Of a DNA stretch of 64,000 bases, positions 1 to 12,100 are shown piece by piece. The stretch spans positions 894,507 to 958,506 of the forward strand of contig VZSE01006253.1 of assembly GCA_013398275.1 (NCBI GenBank), in the 5' to 3' direction. Under the pieces are notes generated by a model. That model was not told the origin of the DNA, searched no databases, and was given only the letters and a program-made list of their open reading frames with translations. Origin of the DNA: Promerops cafer. Lineage: Eukaryota > Chordata > Aves > Passeriformes > Nectariniidae. Every line of letters starts with the position of its first letter. Within the stretch, counting starts at the first letter, position 1. Both the position numbers and the translations under genes were made by a program.

Positions 1-4
1 TTTG

Positions 5-35
<31 letters not shown>

Positions 36-175
36 TGTTGGTTTGTTTGTGGATTTTTTGTTTTGTTTTAGTTAGTTGGTTGTTTTTAGTTTTGGGGTTT
101 TTTGTTTTTTGTTTTTTTTTGTTTGTTTGGTTGGTTGGTTGGTTGGTTTTTGTTTGTTTTTTCTTTTGTTTTGTT
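1..175. repeat. T/G-rich low-complexity tract (TTTTG/TTTG-like)
   Basis: The first 175 bases are almost only T and G, with runs of TTTTG, TTTG and TTGG units. The pattern drifts from TTTTG units into GGTT units near 128-150. A 98-codon open frame crosses it but is just Phe/Leu/Val/Cys-rich translation of the repeat and is not a gene. The tract is cut by the window edge, so its full length is unknown. Confidence 0.9.
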
Positions 176-3100
176 ACTGAGGAAGAAATCCTCTGCTGCA
201 AAAGAAGCAGCCACTTAGAGCACTCACAAAGCAGGAGTCATCAGCTGGTTCTCAATCCTCCTTGGTCTCATGCCCCTTCTCAGTGTTCAAAGCAGTAGGC
301 TACAGATCAGGTTGCATAGGGATGCTGGTAGAGTCTTTGGAAACAGTGGCAAAATGCTACAACCCTGAGGCAAGAAGGATGACAAAAAAGAATGAACATA
401 ATTCAGAAGCTCAGTTGTCAGCCTACTTAACAAGCGCTGGAGAGCGTGTGCTCTGATTCCCATTTCTCAGGCAGTTGAGAGACTTGGCATTCAGATGGCA
501 TTTGGATGTTTCACATCCACTGGCAGTGACCAGAGTGCTTGAACTGTAGAGTGCCTGGCACCCAGTAGAGGAGCTTTCCTGATACTCTTTGTGAGAGGAA
601 GCATATGACACCTACACAGACATTCTGAGTGCCCTGGATCCACATCAAAGCACAGATTCACCCCACTGCACACTGGGCATTGTAGTGAGGAAATCACATA
701 CAGGAGCTTAACTGTCCTCTGGGGGTCATTCAAATGTTCAGTCAGATGAAACCTGTCTCGGCTGGCTGACAACAAAAAACAGTGAAGATAAATAGGTTTC
801 TAAATTAGGAGTTTCATCTTACTTGCTAAAATTAAGATGAATCTGAATCCCAGTCCTGAGATACTGAAATGCTTAAATAAGAAGTACTTAATGAGGTGCT
901 TTGATCTCTCCCTTAGACTGTCAATGCCTCAGTTTTTCACCTGTAAAATCGGGGAACAGAGTTCTGTCTTGCAAAAAATATTGAAGTAAATTCAAGGGTT
1001 TGAGGAGCAATGATCGAGGCATTATCTTCCTCACCTGAATAAAAGAAGTGAGCACAGCTCCCCTGAAGATGAGAGTAAAATACTTCTAAGAAAGAAAAAA
1101 AAAAACAAAGCTGAAAGAAAAGCCTTAAGATGAAAACTGGTTTCTTATTGATAATCTCTTTGTTTAAAGAGGGAGACTTCAACAAGCACAGAAAGTTTTG
1201 ATTTTTCTCAGTTTATGATCTTTGTTCCTGAGAAGCTGAAAAATACATCTGTTCATTCTAAATCTTAAGCAGGAAGCACTAACCAAGTTTTTGAGATACA
1301 CACTTTTAACACTTGTGTGATGACTGCAGTGCTATGTTTTAGGCTTTCTGATGTCAAACTCTTTTCATTGACACTGGTACTCATTTCATACACCAGTGTT
1401 TCACTCTTCCTTCCCTTTTTGAAGAACAGGTGACTGCTTAATATTTAACCTATATTCAGTTGCAAAATACTCATGATCAACTGAATAATTTGAAATGACA
1501 TTGTTTCCATAGATGTGTTCTCACAGCTTTATAGAACATGGTGATCCTGGATGGAATATACCTGGAGGACGTCTCGCTACAAAATTTCCTCTGTGAAAGT
1601 TATATTTTGAGGACAGCAGTTAAAAAAAAAATTACACTGAGCCATTACAAAAATATTTTCTAATTTAAAATGAAAAAAACCCACCAAAAAACCTTGCTAA
1701 GGGGGACTTAATTATATACTTATAAACACCTCTAAGATTTTAAGAAGTAAAAGCCTCCACTCCTCCTCTGACTTGCTCCATGGGGAAGAATTTCTGGTCT
1801 GTGGTACTTAGGTTCCACTCACACGGGCTGAATTATTTGATAAAATTTCAGGGCAACTATCAGGCAAAATGTAATAGCAATAGAGAATACTTGTGAATTT
1901 AAAGATTGCTAGTGAAGATTATAAGTAAAATAAATGTGTACAGGGATAGAAACATGTGAGCAAGAAGATACACCTTATATTTTTTAGAAAATCAATGACT
2001 TTGAATTTATATCTAACCTCAACAAAACACATCTTCAGGAAATAAATTCTTCAATCCATGCAAATTAGCTGCTGCTATAAGCTGCTCACCTTTTAATCAA
2101 GAAATATTACTCTTACATCTGATTTTTATTGAAGGTTTTGAAAGGACAAAAAGATTCCCTAGAAGGGACTTGAGATGCTTTTTTCTGTTGCCTAGAGATT
2201 ATTGCTTTCTAGGAGGTATATCCTAAGCCAGTAAAATCACCAGAAGTTTTGTCACTTTGCTAGTGGATACAAGTACCTTCCTGAGGGTGTCTGAATCTGA
2301 AGACAGACGAAATACTAAAAAGACGAATAACCTGGTGTGATATCATAGTTTCAATATCCCAGTTCCTTCTGTTTATCATAAGACTCTGTCACAGTTACTA
2401 AAACCAGATATAGAGGGTCACTAATTTTAAAAAAGCCATTGGGGACTCTGACTTCAACTGTAACTTTTAATGATCGTGGATTTAAATTTACGCTGATGAA
2501 CCATAAGGATGATGTGGCAGGAAAATGATGATGTAATGATTTTTTTACAAAAGGGCTTTTATAAGGAAACAGTCACAGGGAAATGTATATACTTATGGAA
2601 TGTTTCTATCCACCTATCCAAAAAGGCATATCAAATAGCTTACCCTTTCAACCTTCTTTCCAAATTCCTTCTTGTCATAAGCCTGATGAGTGTGTGTGGC
2701 CATATTTACGTGCCTTATTTGAATACTCTAGTGCTATTATGCTCAACCCTTTTGAGAAAAAAAAGCATTGTAATTATTCACTGTAAGTTTGAAATCTCCT
2801 ATAACTTATTTGGAAATTTTTGTTTCACTGGTTTCTATCATTGGTATTTATCTAACTTGACTTTTTTTTATCAGTACATGAGCTATCTTGTCTGAGCTAG
2901 TAGTTATCTGTTTTCTATAATTTCTCTACAGTAAATGAAAATAAAAGGTGTCTCAAAAGGGCAACTATTCTCATTTATCTTAGATACCTATTCTAGAGTG
3001 GGATGGGCATTAGAGAAGTTTGTTTCTCAGCTCACTATAGTCAGTACCAGCTGAGATAAGTAACATGAGTTTCTGCCTATTTACACATACTAAATTCCAG

Positions 3101-4683
3101 ACCTGAACTGACCAAAGAAAGACCTTTCAAAGACTAGTTTCAAAACACCTCATATAAAATAATTAAAGAAATTCATATATATCAGGGACACAAGAGTCTT
3201 CTCAACTGTTAACTTAGCTGGAGATTCCTTGACATGATTTTTTAGTTTGAGAATTTTACTGGTAATCAAAGGGCTTGGCTATGGCAAAAGCCAATGTTCT
3301 ATCTGGGTCTTTTAAATTAAATAGCTCATTCCATAAAACACAAACACTTTACAGAGAAATAAGTTAATCTAGTACACCTAATTAAGCACTATATATTGGA
3401 GTCACACATCAGTGATTTGAGTTATAGCAATGGACCATTTCATTTATCGAGGCTGACAGCACAAGTTCTTAAATACAATGATAAATGACTTCCCTTCAAC
3501 GGAATGATACTTCACCTTGGCAGTTCTCTCTCTTTTTTTAATACTTTAGAGGCAGCTAAGAGTGATCAGTTCATAAACATCCTAAACAGGCACTCTTCCA
3601 TTTGATTAGTTTCTGTAGTCTATCTCCCTCACTAGCTCTTCAGGGTTGCCTAGAGGTGACCACACCTTCCCCCTTCTCTCTGGTCTTTACAATAAGGCTC
3701 TATTCAAGAGCAAATTTGTATGAAGAATTGTTTGCATAGCCATCATGTCTCTTTTGAAGTAATTTTGAAGACAAAAGACAACACTGACTTTGTGAGACAT
3801 ACAGCTGGCTCTGTTTAGTATTGATAAGTGCACATCTCAGGCCAGGGTGGAATTTACTTGACCCACTAAATAATGTTGAAGAAACATTTATTTCTCCTCT
3901 TTTGCTTTTTTTGAGAATATGGAAGTATGTAGTTCTGCCTGAGCTCATTTAATTCAGTGAACTAAAACATAAATCACATTGATAAAAAGGAATGTATTGT
4001 AGCTTGCTTAAAGGAACTTCTTTGGATGAAACACAGCAAATAATCTCTTACCTATATTTTTCATTCACCTTCATTTTTTTTATTTTTCTCCCTTGTGCAT
4101 GATTTTTTCCATAAAGGTGTTAAAGTTTTACTAAAGAGCTAAATATAAAGCTACTATTCACTTTTGGTATTTGAGGGAAGCTGCAATTTTGTTTCTGCAT
4201 GTTTTTATTTTGATTCATAGGCTGTACCTTTGGCCAGCGTATGTAATCTTGGATAACCAGATACAAGCCATTGTACATTGTCTTACTGAGGAATAAGCAA
4301 ACTAAATGTCTGGCTTAGGAAAGACTTGGAAAAGCTTCCTTTTACAGTATTTAGGACTAATAACTGCACAATTGTTTTTGAAAACCCCCTGGCTTCTCTT
4401 AAAATTATTTTATCCTCTTGCAAATCGAATTCCTCTTATCTGGAGTTGTTCTATAATAAAAGTTCTTAATGCTCTCAAACTGAATATGTGCCTGGATTAC
4501 ACAAACTGTTGGAGCACTTGCCTCATTTTAGCTGCTTTACCATGGATGTTGCAGGGTGTCCCATCTATTTCAGACAATAAAACCCTTAAACCTTGCTTTA
4601 TATCCTTCACTCTTTGGTAGAGGTCTCAAAAAGTTTGAGATTCTAAAATGGCACTAGATACCTAAGTTCCAGCAAGAACTGTT
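176..4683. other. unique AT-rich non-coding DNA, no gene seen
   Basis: Apart from one MIR-like scrap near 922-956, this stretch holds ordinary AT-rich sequence. The longest open frame, 128 codons at 2509-2895 (+), is rich in Phe, Leu and Tyr, matches no domain I recognise and has no flanking exon-like pieces. A 104-codon frame at 4306-4620 is similarly unremarkable. Both are compatible with chance. I see no promoter or RNA gene. Confidence 0.6.
922..956 (+). repeat. MIR-like SINE relic (core/3' part)
   Basis: The phrase TGCCTCAGTTTTTCACCTGT followed by AAAATCGGGG closely follows the well-known segment of the MIR SINE consensus that reads CTCAGTTTCCTCATCTGTAA and continues with AATGGGG. Only about 35 bases align convincingly by eye, as expected for a very old copy in a bird. 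The match is from memory of the consensus; RepeatMasker would settle it. Confidence 0.45.
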
Positions 4684-4834
4684 TATGTCCAGGCTGGATG
4701 GAGCTTTGAGAAACCTGGTCTAGGGGAAAGTGTCCCTGCTCATGACAGGAGGTTTGGAAAGGAAAATCATGACAGGAGAATTATGATCTTTAAATTCCCT
4801 TCCATTCCACATCATTCCATGATTCTATGATTCT
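4684..4834 (+). mobile_element. CR1 LINE, 3' end fragment
   Basis: This follows the CR1 3' untranslated region: CCAGGCTGGATGGAGCTTTG, then AACCTGGTCTAG, GTGTCCCTGCTCATG, GATCTTTAAATTCCCTTCCA and the terminal CCATGATTCTATGATTCT. It is 5'-truncated, as is usual for CR1. Inside it the motif CATGACAGGA occurs twice (4741-4750 and 4768-4777), a small internal duplication that the consensus lacks. Confidence 0.88.
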
Positions 4835-5422
4835 TCTTTCACAGGTTTACCTCTGAAATATTTAGAAAAACTGCCAGAAATGTAGTACCTTCTACACTGT
4901 GAATTGCAAAGAAGCACCATGTTTATGTACTTTTTACTCTTGGCTCTTTGAATTGTCTCCTGATGTGCTGAGACCCAATAAGGCATTAATAAAAGAAAAA
5001 GCTGTTCTGACTAGTTTGGGGTATGTTGCTGCTTGACTGTGAGACAAAGGAAATCTCCAAGAAACTATCAATTTCAAGACAAAACCAGTCTTCATCCAGC
5101 TATTTCAGGAAAGAGAATAATCAGTCATTGAAACCACAGGCTCAGGCAAGAAGATTCCCAATATTGATAGAAAAATGGGGTGATGTCTCTTGTACTGTAT
5201 GAAAGTTTGGCGAGATACTCAGTTTCATATATGCTTAGAAATATTTATTTTCTTAACTTATTGCATGTCAGTAGGATAGACAGCCCAGAGAAATGGCACT
5301 CCTGAAGTTGGTCCCACTGGGACATGCACCAGGGTGCATTACAGTGTGAAGCACCATTGTTCTCAGTTGCTCCTCTGATTACTTCAAATGATTATATATT
5401 AGTTTTCCACAGCTGTTCATTA
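4835..5422. other. unique non-coding spacer
   Basis: This spacer lies between the CR1 end and the LTR. It is AT-rich, with an AATAAA-like run near 4986 but no open frame of note. I see nothing further in it. Confidence 0.5.
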
Positions 5423-6026
5423 TGTGGTGAACCACTGCACTGGGTCTGGTTGGGATGGAGCTTTCCTTATTGCAACCCATACAGTGCTGTGCTTTTCATT
5501 GATGCCAAACCAGTGTTGATAACACACCAATGTTCCAGCTGCTGCTGAACAGTATTTGATAAGTGCTGATGCTTTTCTCTGTCCCATTCTGCCCCTCAGT
5601 GAGTTGGTTGGGTGTGGGCAAGAGACTGGGAGGGAACACGGTTGGGACAACTGACTCAAACTGACAAAAAATGTGTTCCATACAGTCTAACATCATGCTC
5701 AGCAATAAACCTTACAAGAAGTGAGGACCAAATTTTTCCAAAGTAGCCATTTCTCAGAAACTGGCAGGGCATCAGTCTTAGTGGAAGGTGATGCATGATT
5801 GCCTTTGCATTACTTGTTTTTTTTCCTTTGTTTTAGGTTTTTTTTTTTTTTTTTGGGTGGGGTTTTTCCCTTTTTTTGTTATCCTCACTTGTTGACCTGT
5901 CTGTGTCTCAATCCCTCTTTTTTTCCTCTTGCTTTTGTCTTTCTGATTCTTTCTCCCATCCCACCAGGGAGTGTGACACAGTGACTGGGTAGGGGCTTAG
6001 CTGCTGGCTGAGGTTAACCCACTACA
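5423..6026 (+). mobile_element. solo LTR of an avian ERVL-like endogenous retrovirus
   Basis: The order of motifs matches a common avian LTR: a 5' part with CTGGGTCTGGTTGGGATGGA, then TGTTGATAACACACCAATGT, GGGACAACTGACTCAAACTG, CATCATGCTCAGCAATAAAC with a polyadenylation signal AATAAA at 5704-5709, a pyrimidine-rich stretch with a T17 run (5838-5854), CCCATCCCACCAGGGAGTG, and a terminal GGTTAACCCACTACA. It begins TGTGG and ends ACTACA, consistent with TG...CA retroviral ends. No internal retroviral coding sequence lies next to it and I see no clear target-site duplication, so the exact ends are uncertain. The family assignment rests on remembered avian consensus sequences. Short open frames on either strand inside it are LTR shadows. 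Confidence 0.8.
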
Positions 6027-8617
6027 GCCGTGTAGCTCCTTGCTGACCTCTAGACACATGATGGCAGCAAGCAGAGCTCTGAGCCTGCAGCAGATTAAAC
6101 CCAGCCACCTTTGCTGTCTTGGAGAGACAGTGCACACTCTCCCGTGCTAACAGCGTGTTAGCAGTAGAGGCTGGGAGAACAGCTGACTAATCTTTGTTCC
6201 TTCGCTCTGCATTTGAAAGTAGAACATAGGAGTAAGAATATGGAAATACAAAGTTCTTCGGTGCAACACCAGAAAAATAACCTGCATTCTTGGCCACAAC
6301 GACTCATGGAAGCTGCAACTCAGAGCTGTGTAGGGAGGTACAGCATGTCTAGAAAGTATTTTAAAAGCCTAACCACCTTCCAGAGTTGTTCCAAAAAGTC
6401 TTTATCTGCTTCATCACCCAAAATAGCCCAGAACCCAAGTATATAGCATTTAGAATCATCCTCAAATTGCTATTCATGTCTTATGTCTGAAAAGGAGGTG
6501 AAGTACAGTTTTACATTTCTATAATGATTTCAGTTTTCAGCAGAAACATGTATGGAGGAGTTAAAGAGAATATTTATGCTCTGAGGGTAGGAACAGAGCA
6601 AACCTGCCCCAGGTGGACCAGTGATCCTGACACAGTAGCCAACATGACTATCTTTGCTGAAGAGTACATGAGGTCAGGAGCGGAGTTATGCTAGTGGAGG
6701 CATACAGCCTTCAAAACCTGGTCCAGGGTTCTTTGCATTTCTGCTCTTCCCTAGATGATCAGGGCTCTTGGAGCTGTGGTCCACCACATATTGCAAATAT
6801 CTCCTTAGCTAGCCTGAAATTGCTAGAACATATGAAGGAACACTGATAGGTTCTTCTTACAAGTAAGTTTGAAATAATTACCCCAGGATATGTAAATTTT
6901 AAAGCTCTATAGGCTTCATACATGGCTTTTTCAGTCTGCTGTAGTGCATTCAAACTGTGGCTTGGACTGTAACAAATGCAATATTCTAAAATGGAATGGG
7001 TGGGAGGGTTAAGGCATTGCACCAGTCTTGCAAGGATGAAGAGAAACATGTACAGCACAACTCTGTGTATGCACATTACAAAATATTCTTCTAAGGAAGA
7101 GTTAATAGAAGACTCCCAAGTAGCCTGGCCCAGGAATAGTATCATATCCACACACAGGCCACTATACACATACACTGTACATGCATTAAAGTTTGAAAGA
7201 TCTTTTAAGAGTTTTTATCTTAAATTAGACCATGGCTACCATGCACAATTGGCAAGTATCTGATGTGTGAAATCAGCCGTCTGCAAGATCTAAGAGAAAA
7301 GGAAAGCTGAGACAAATTGAGCTCTGTTGGCCTCTCCAGTCTGATTAGTCCATGCTGTCACTTGAAGTGAAGCTGGATCCTTGGATGTCATTCTTCTGTT
7401 GTCTTACGGAGTGATGTTAGATATTTCTGCTTGTTCCCATTAGTGCCTCCTTGGAATCATAATTAATTTATATTAGCAAAGACAATTTCCATTTGCTATG
7501 GCAGTTCTCCAGCTCCCTCAGGCTTTTCAAGTAATAATAAATTATCTAAATAAGAGGTATTACTTCACTTCTGTTACAATTTTTCACATTTTGAAGGTCC
7601 CTAAACCTATCCAGTAATGCATGTTTAACAAATTGGAATTCAAATGGCCTGATAGTCCTTACCCATATTCCTAATGTGGCTTTACTTCAGTGGCTTTTTT
7701 TTTCTTGCAGTGATGTGCCAATCCACTGATCATAACAAGCTATATTTGGAGACCCACACATGCTCTTGCTGGGAGGATTAAAAGGGTGAATTTATAGCTC
7801 CCTAGTTGGATGGCAGAACCCATTTTTAATGCCTGTGTGCACATACAAATGATTAAGAGAAAAAACTATGTTCTGTCCTTTTAGCTACAGTTGAATTCAG
7901 TGATTAGTGTCCCAAATACATTCTGTCAAATACTGAACTTGGCATAATTGCACTATAGCTCATAGATTGTCTTATATAATTAATAAATGTTTTGTTGTCA
8001 GGAAAAAAAGTGAGGGAAAATGCAAACTAATGGCTGGAAATGATCTGTTGATCTTGTATTTGGGGTTTAACCCAAGCAGTTTATTTTTTTCTTAGATGTG
8101 CTATACTAGAAGTCCTGCATGCATAGATTCATTCATGTCACGCTTCAGCACTATTGGCAGCTGTCAATAATTGCTAGCATTTTATTTTCTAAATGTCTCC
8201 ATTTTAAGTATTGTGATTTGGCAGCTCTGTAGAATAAGCTTGAGAGTCTTGTGCTCTGTTATCTCTCCTTTCTGCAGAACCCAAAGTACTACAGCAGCTG
8301 AAGTGATTAATAAGCCTGATGAGAGTCTCTCCATGATCTAATGAGCGGGATAACCTCAGGAACCAGGGATTTGCCTTTTCTTCAAAATTGATGTAAGATT
8401 GCTGCATGAAGAGCAGTCCTAACTGTATCGTACCTTGCATGGGTAACAGTAAGCTTATGGGTAGTGGAGCCTGGGCACATCTTTTGCCTCCTCTACAAGC
8501 TGGGGATGAAGGGATTGAGAACAGCTCTGAGGCACAAGACTTAGGGGAGCTGGCTGACAAAAAGCTCAGTATAAGCCAGCCACGTGCCCTTGAAGCCCAT
8601 AAAGCATGCTTCATCCT
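6027..8617. other. unique non-coding DNA, no gene seen
   Basis: The first 20 or so bases (to about 6045) are similar to those following the LTR near 21.5 kb, so the element may extend slightly past 6026. Beyond that the sequence is ordinary. A 138-codon minus-strand frame (6759-7175) and a 141-codon minus-strand frame (8204-8629) show no recognisable domain, and the second runs into a CR1 copy. I treat both as chance frames. Confidence 0.5.
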
Positions 8618-9190
8618 GGGCTGAATCAAAAGCAGTGTGGCCAGCAGGGCAAGGGAGGGGTTTCTTCCCTTCTGTTCCTCTCTGGTGAGGCCCCTCCTGC
8701 AGTGCTATGTCCAGCTCTGGCATACTTAGCACAGGAAAGACATGGACTTATTGGAGTGGGTCCAGAGGAGGGCCACAAAAATGGTCAGAGAGCTGGAATT
8801 TCTCTCCTATTAAGAGACCAGCTGAGATAGTTAGGGTTGCTCAGCCTGGAGGAGGCTTCAGGCAGATCTTATTGAGGCCTTTTTATACTTAAGGAGAACC
8901 TACAAGAAAGATGGGGACAAACTATTTCTGCAGGGTCTCTAGCGATAGGACAAGAAGCAATGGCTTTAAACTAAGAGAGTTTGGTTTTGACTAGATATAA
9001 GGAAGCAATTTCTTATGATGAGGGTGGTGAAACTGTGAAATATGGTGTCCCATCACTGCAAACATGCAAAGTCAGGGTAGATGGGACTCTGAGAACTCTG
9101 ATCGAATTGAAGATGTCCCTGTTCATTGCATGAAGGTTGGACTAGATGCCTTTTAAAGGTTCTTTATAAGATGAAGTATTCTATGATTCT
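8618..9190 (+). mobile_element. CR1 LINE, long 3' fragment (end of ORF2 plus 3' UTR)
   Basis: This is the longest collinear CR1 copy in the window. It starts in the last part of the reverse-transcriptase ORF (AAAAGCAGTGTGGCCAGCAG, then GTCCAGCTCTGG, AGGACATGGACTTATTGG-like, GTCCAGAGGAGGGCCAC). It continues through GGTTGCTCAGCCTGGAGGAG, GATAGGACAAGAAGCAATGG and CTAGATATAAGGAAG, and ends GGTTGGACTAGATGCC...ATTCTATGATTCT. The reading frame is broken by many substitutions and small indels, so it is a dead copy. It is 5'-truncated. Confidence 0.93.
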
Positions 9191-12100
9191 TACAATATCT
9201 TCAGCCTCCTGTTCCTAGAACTGTGTACACCAGTCCTTGTAGGTTCATAAAATCTAATTCAAACCTGTGCTCCACATCATTGCTGTCACTGCCTCCTCTA
9301 GTTATAGGCTGAAAAGACAACTTTTTTCTAAGATACAGCTGACATGCACTGCAGATAAAGCCTGTACCAAGTTGTCAATGTATTCTGATGGGATTATACA
9401 AGTTCTCCAATGTTTTAGCTCTTCACCTGAGGTGGATGGATAGAGGACCCATCCTACTATTTCCATTCAGCCAGCTCAGAAGCTGCATAAACTAGGAGCT
9501 GACATTGTTTGCAGAGATTATCCAGAGAACCAGCCTTTCTGCCTCCATCTGTGTACATATATGGAAGCATTGAAAACATAAAGATATGTATGTGTAATTA
9601 TGGAGGAAGACAAGATGACAATACATATAAGGAAGTCTGAGTGCATGTTGGATGCAAGAAAAATAAACCCTACATGTGTATAAATAGCAGAGGAAGATTA
9701 ATATGGATAAAACTTGGTCTTTGCACTTTTATTCTTACCCAACTAGGAGAGACAGGCTCATGTTTGAAATGGAGATGGATTTAATGCTTTTGTTTTGTTT
9801 GTTTGTTTGGGGTTGTTTTGTTTGCATGTTTAGGTCAAGTACCACCTCATTCTTGTCCTTTTTCTTGTCTTGCATTGAGTGTAAAGACATACTCTCCATC
9901 TGAGATGTGCTCATGTAAGACAGACCATGAACCACGAGATTTCAGACTGGGAGAAGTGCTCACTTTTTGTATGAGGTGCAACATTACAACTTTTCTCTGA
10001 TAGAGATCCTGACATCTGTTTCACAAGTTCACCACATGGGAAAGTCTTCTGCCACGGGGAAGAGGAATTTACCACAACATGAAGGTAGGAGCTGAGTGAT
10101 AAAGAAGTAATTTCAAACTCCTTTAACTTCTTGCCTGATCTCAGCCATGCACAGCTGCACTAGTCCATGTTTTCAGCTGTTCAGACACTTTTGTAAAGTG
10201 CAGGCCCTCACACTGAAAACTGCCAGTGTTTCAACTCTATAAGTTCAAATGTCATGAATTTGACTACAGATAAAACTGAAAAGCTTGGACTAGAAATAAT
10301 GAGAAAATGTCTTCACTGTTCATTATTGCCTTGCAGTTTTTGCACATTCAGAGCACATTTTTACCATCTTTCCCAACTGGACTTGAAACAGGGTTAGATA
10401 CTTTGTAGGTCTTTTATTTTTTTTCAACTAAAAAAATATAGCCACTCTTTTGAGGACCTGCAGTTAAAAAAAAAAAAATAAAAAATATCCCCAAGTCACA
10501 AAACTTAAAATGAAATAACAAAAATGAGCAATAGTGGACCATACAACATAAAAGCTGTCCAAGTTCAAAAAGATCCCTTTTCAAATGTCTAGAAAGAGAA
10601 GAATGGAAGAACAAGTGCAAGGGTGCCAATAATGAGAAAGCATAGTTACTAAGAAGGAGAGAGAAACAAGTTTGAGTTAACTAAGGACAAATCCTGATTT
10701 TAGTAATTCTGAGTACTCTGCAGGTAACTCATCCCTGCTTCACCCTTGAATGAATCAGATCTAAATTGCTCATCCTCTCCCATATCTGCCTGTCAAAGCC
10801 AGGTTCTTCAACTGCAGCTGCTGCTCGGTGATTCTCCCCCATGGTATCCTCCAAGCTGTGCCTCTCCATTGTTTTTGCAGAACTTCATTTTTTTCCACTC
10901 TCTTGTATGTGATCGGATGATCCTGATCCCTCATATTGGAGGGCCAAGCAGACAAGGAACCTGTTATTAATGTTGATATTTAAGGGATACACAAATAACA
11001 TGATGTGTATTTCTCTTAATCTCCATATATTTGAATACCTATACAATATTTTCATACACACACCAAAAAATGCACCCAGCAATCTATCTAGCTCTAGGTA
11101 CTTCTACCTGTTGCAATGATAGGAGGTTCAAAAAAATAATATAAAAAACCAGCCATGTGAGCAATATTTAGCAGCAAACATACATGTAAATCTAGGGTCA
11201 TTATATCTTTAATGGAAACAGCAGTATAGAAGGAGAGCTATGTCCAGCACCAAGTATGATAATTTATACAAGTAACAACACTTTTGAAGATGGTGTTATT
11301 CTCATTCTTTCTTATAAAAGAGAAAATAATAAAAAAATTAGGAGAGTGGACTAAAATATTAGTCTTCAGCAGTTCACTCCTTTTTTTCTCCTTTTAGGGT
11401 GTGGTATGAAAAATGTAATACTTTGAGAAACATTTAAAACCAAAAATCTCAGTATGTTGCCTTTGGTCAGATGAATCTCTATTGACATGCCCATGCATTA
11501 CATTTATAAGCTTTGCAAAACGTTTCTGTTTCTTAAAAAATTAGATTTCTTTTTTGCTTTATAAAACAACATGAAGACATTGTGGTTTTAATCAGTTCTT
11601 CTGTTTCAAAAATACTGTAGCAGACAAAATGTAAATGCACAAAATCAAGTTACTTGTAGGTATATTTATCTATGTATATATATTGTTAGTGAAATACATT
11701 TTAAAAGTATGTTTACTTGTTTTATAATATTATATAAAGACAACTTGTATGTACAGAGGAAATGATATATAATTCCATTCTAAATCTGAAGGAATTAAAT
11801 ACGGTTCCAATAATTATGTAACAATTGCTTGCATTCTAATTTTGCTCCTAAGGACCTTTATTTTTAAATTAAGCTATTTTTTATTAAATCTAGTAGCTGT
11901 GGGGAAGCCAAGTCGCAGAAAGCTAAAGCTGTGCCAAATCTAAAAAGAGAGGAAGGGGAAAGACACACAGGCTCATCAGTCTCAAATTTAGCCTAGGCAA
12001 AACAATGAAACAGCTGGTATGGGGCTTGACTAATAATATTCAGATGGATACAAATAACAAAGCACTGGAATGTTATAAACTTTGGGTAAATAAAGGTACC

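Noticed and set aside
1..298. 98-codon open frame rich in Phe, Leu and Val
   Set aside because: It is translation of the T/G simple repeat.
2509..2895. 128-codon plus-strand open frame
   Set aside because: Hydrophobic low-information composition, no recognised domain, no neighbouring exon-like pieces; compatible with chance in 64 kb of AT-rich DNA.
4306..4620. 104-codon open frame followed by ATAATAAAAG and AATAAAACCC, which could suggest an LTR or a gene end
   Set aside because: No family motif recognised and no TG...CA boundaries; the signals are common in AT-rich DNA.
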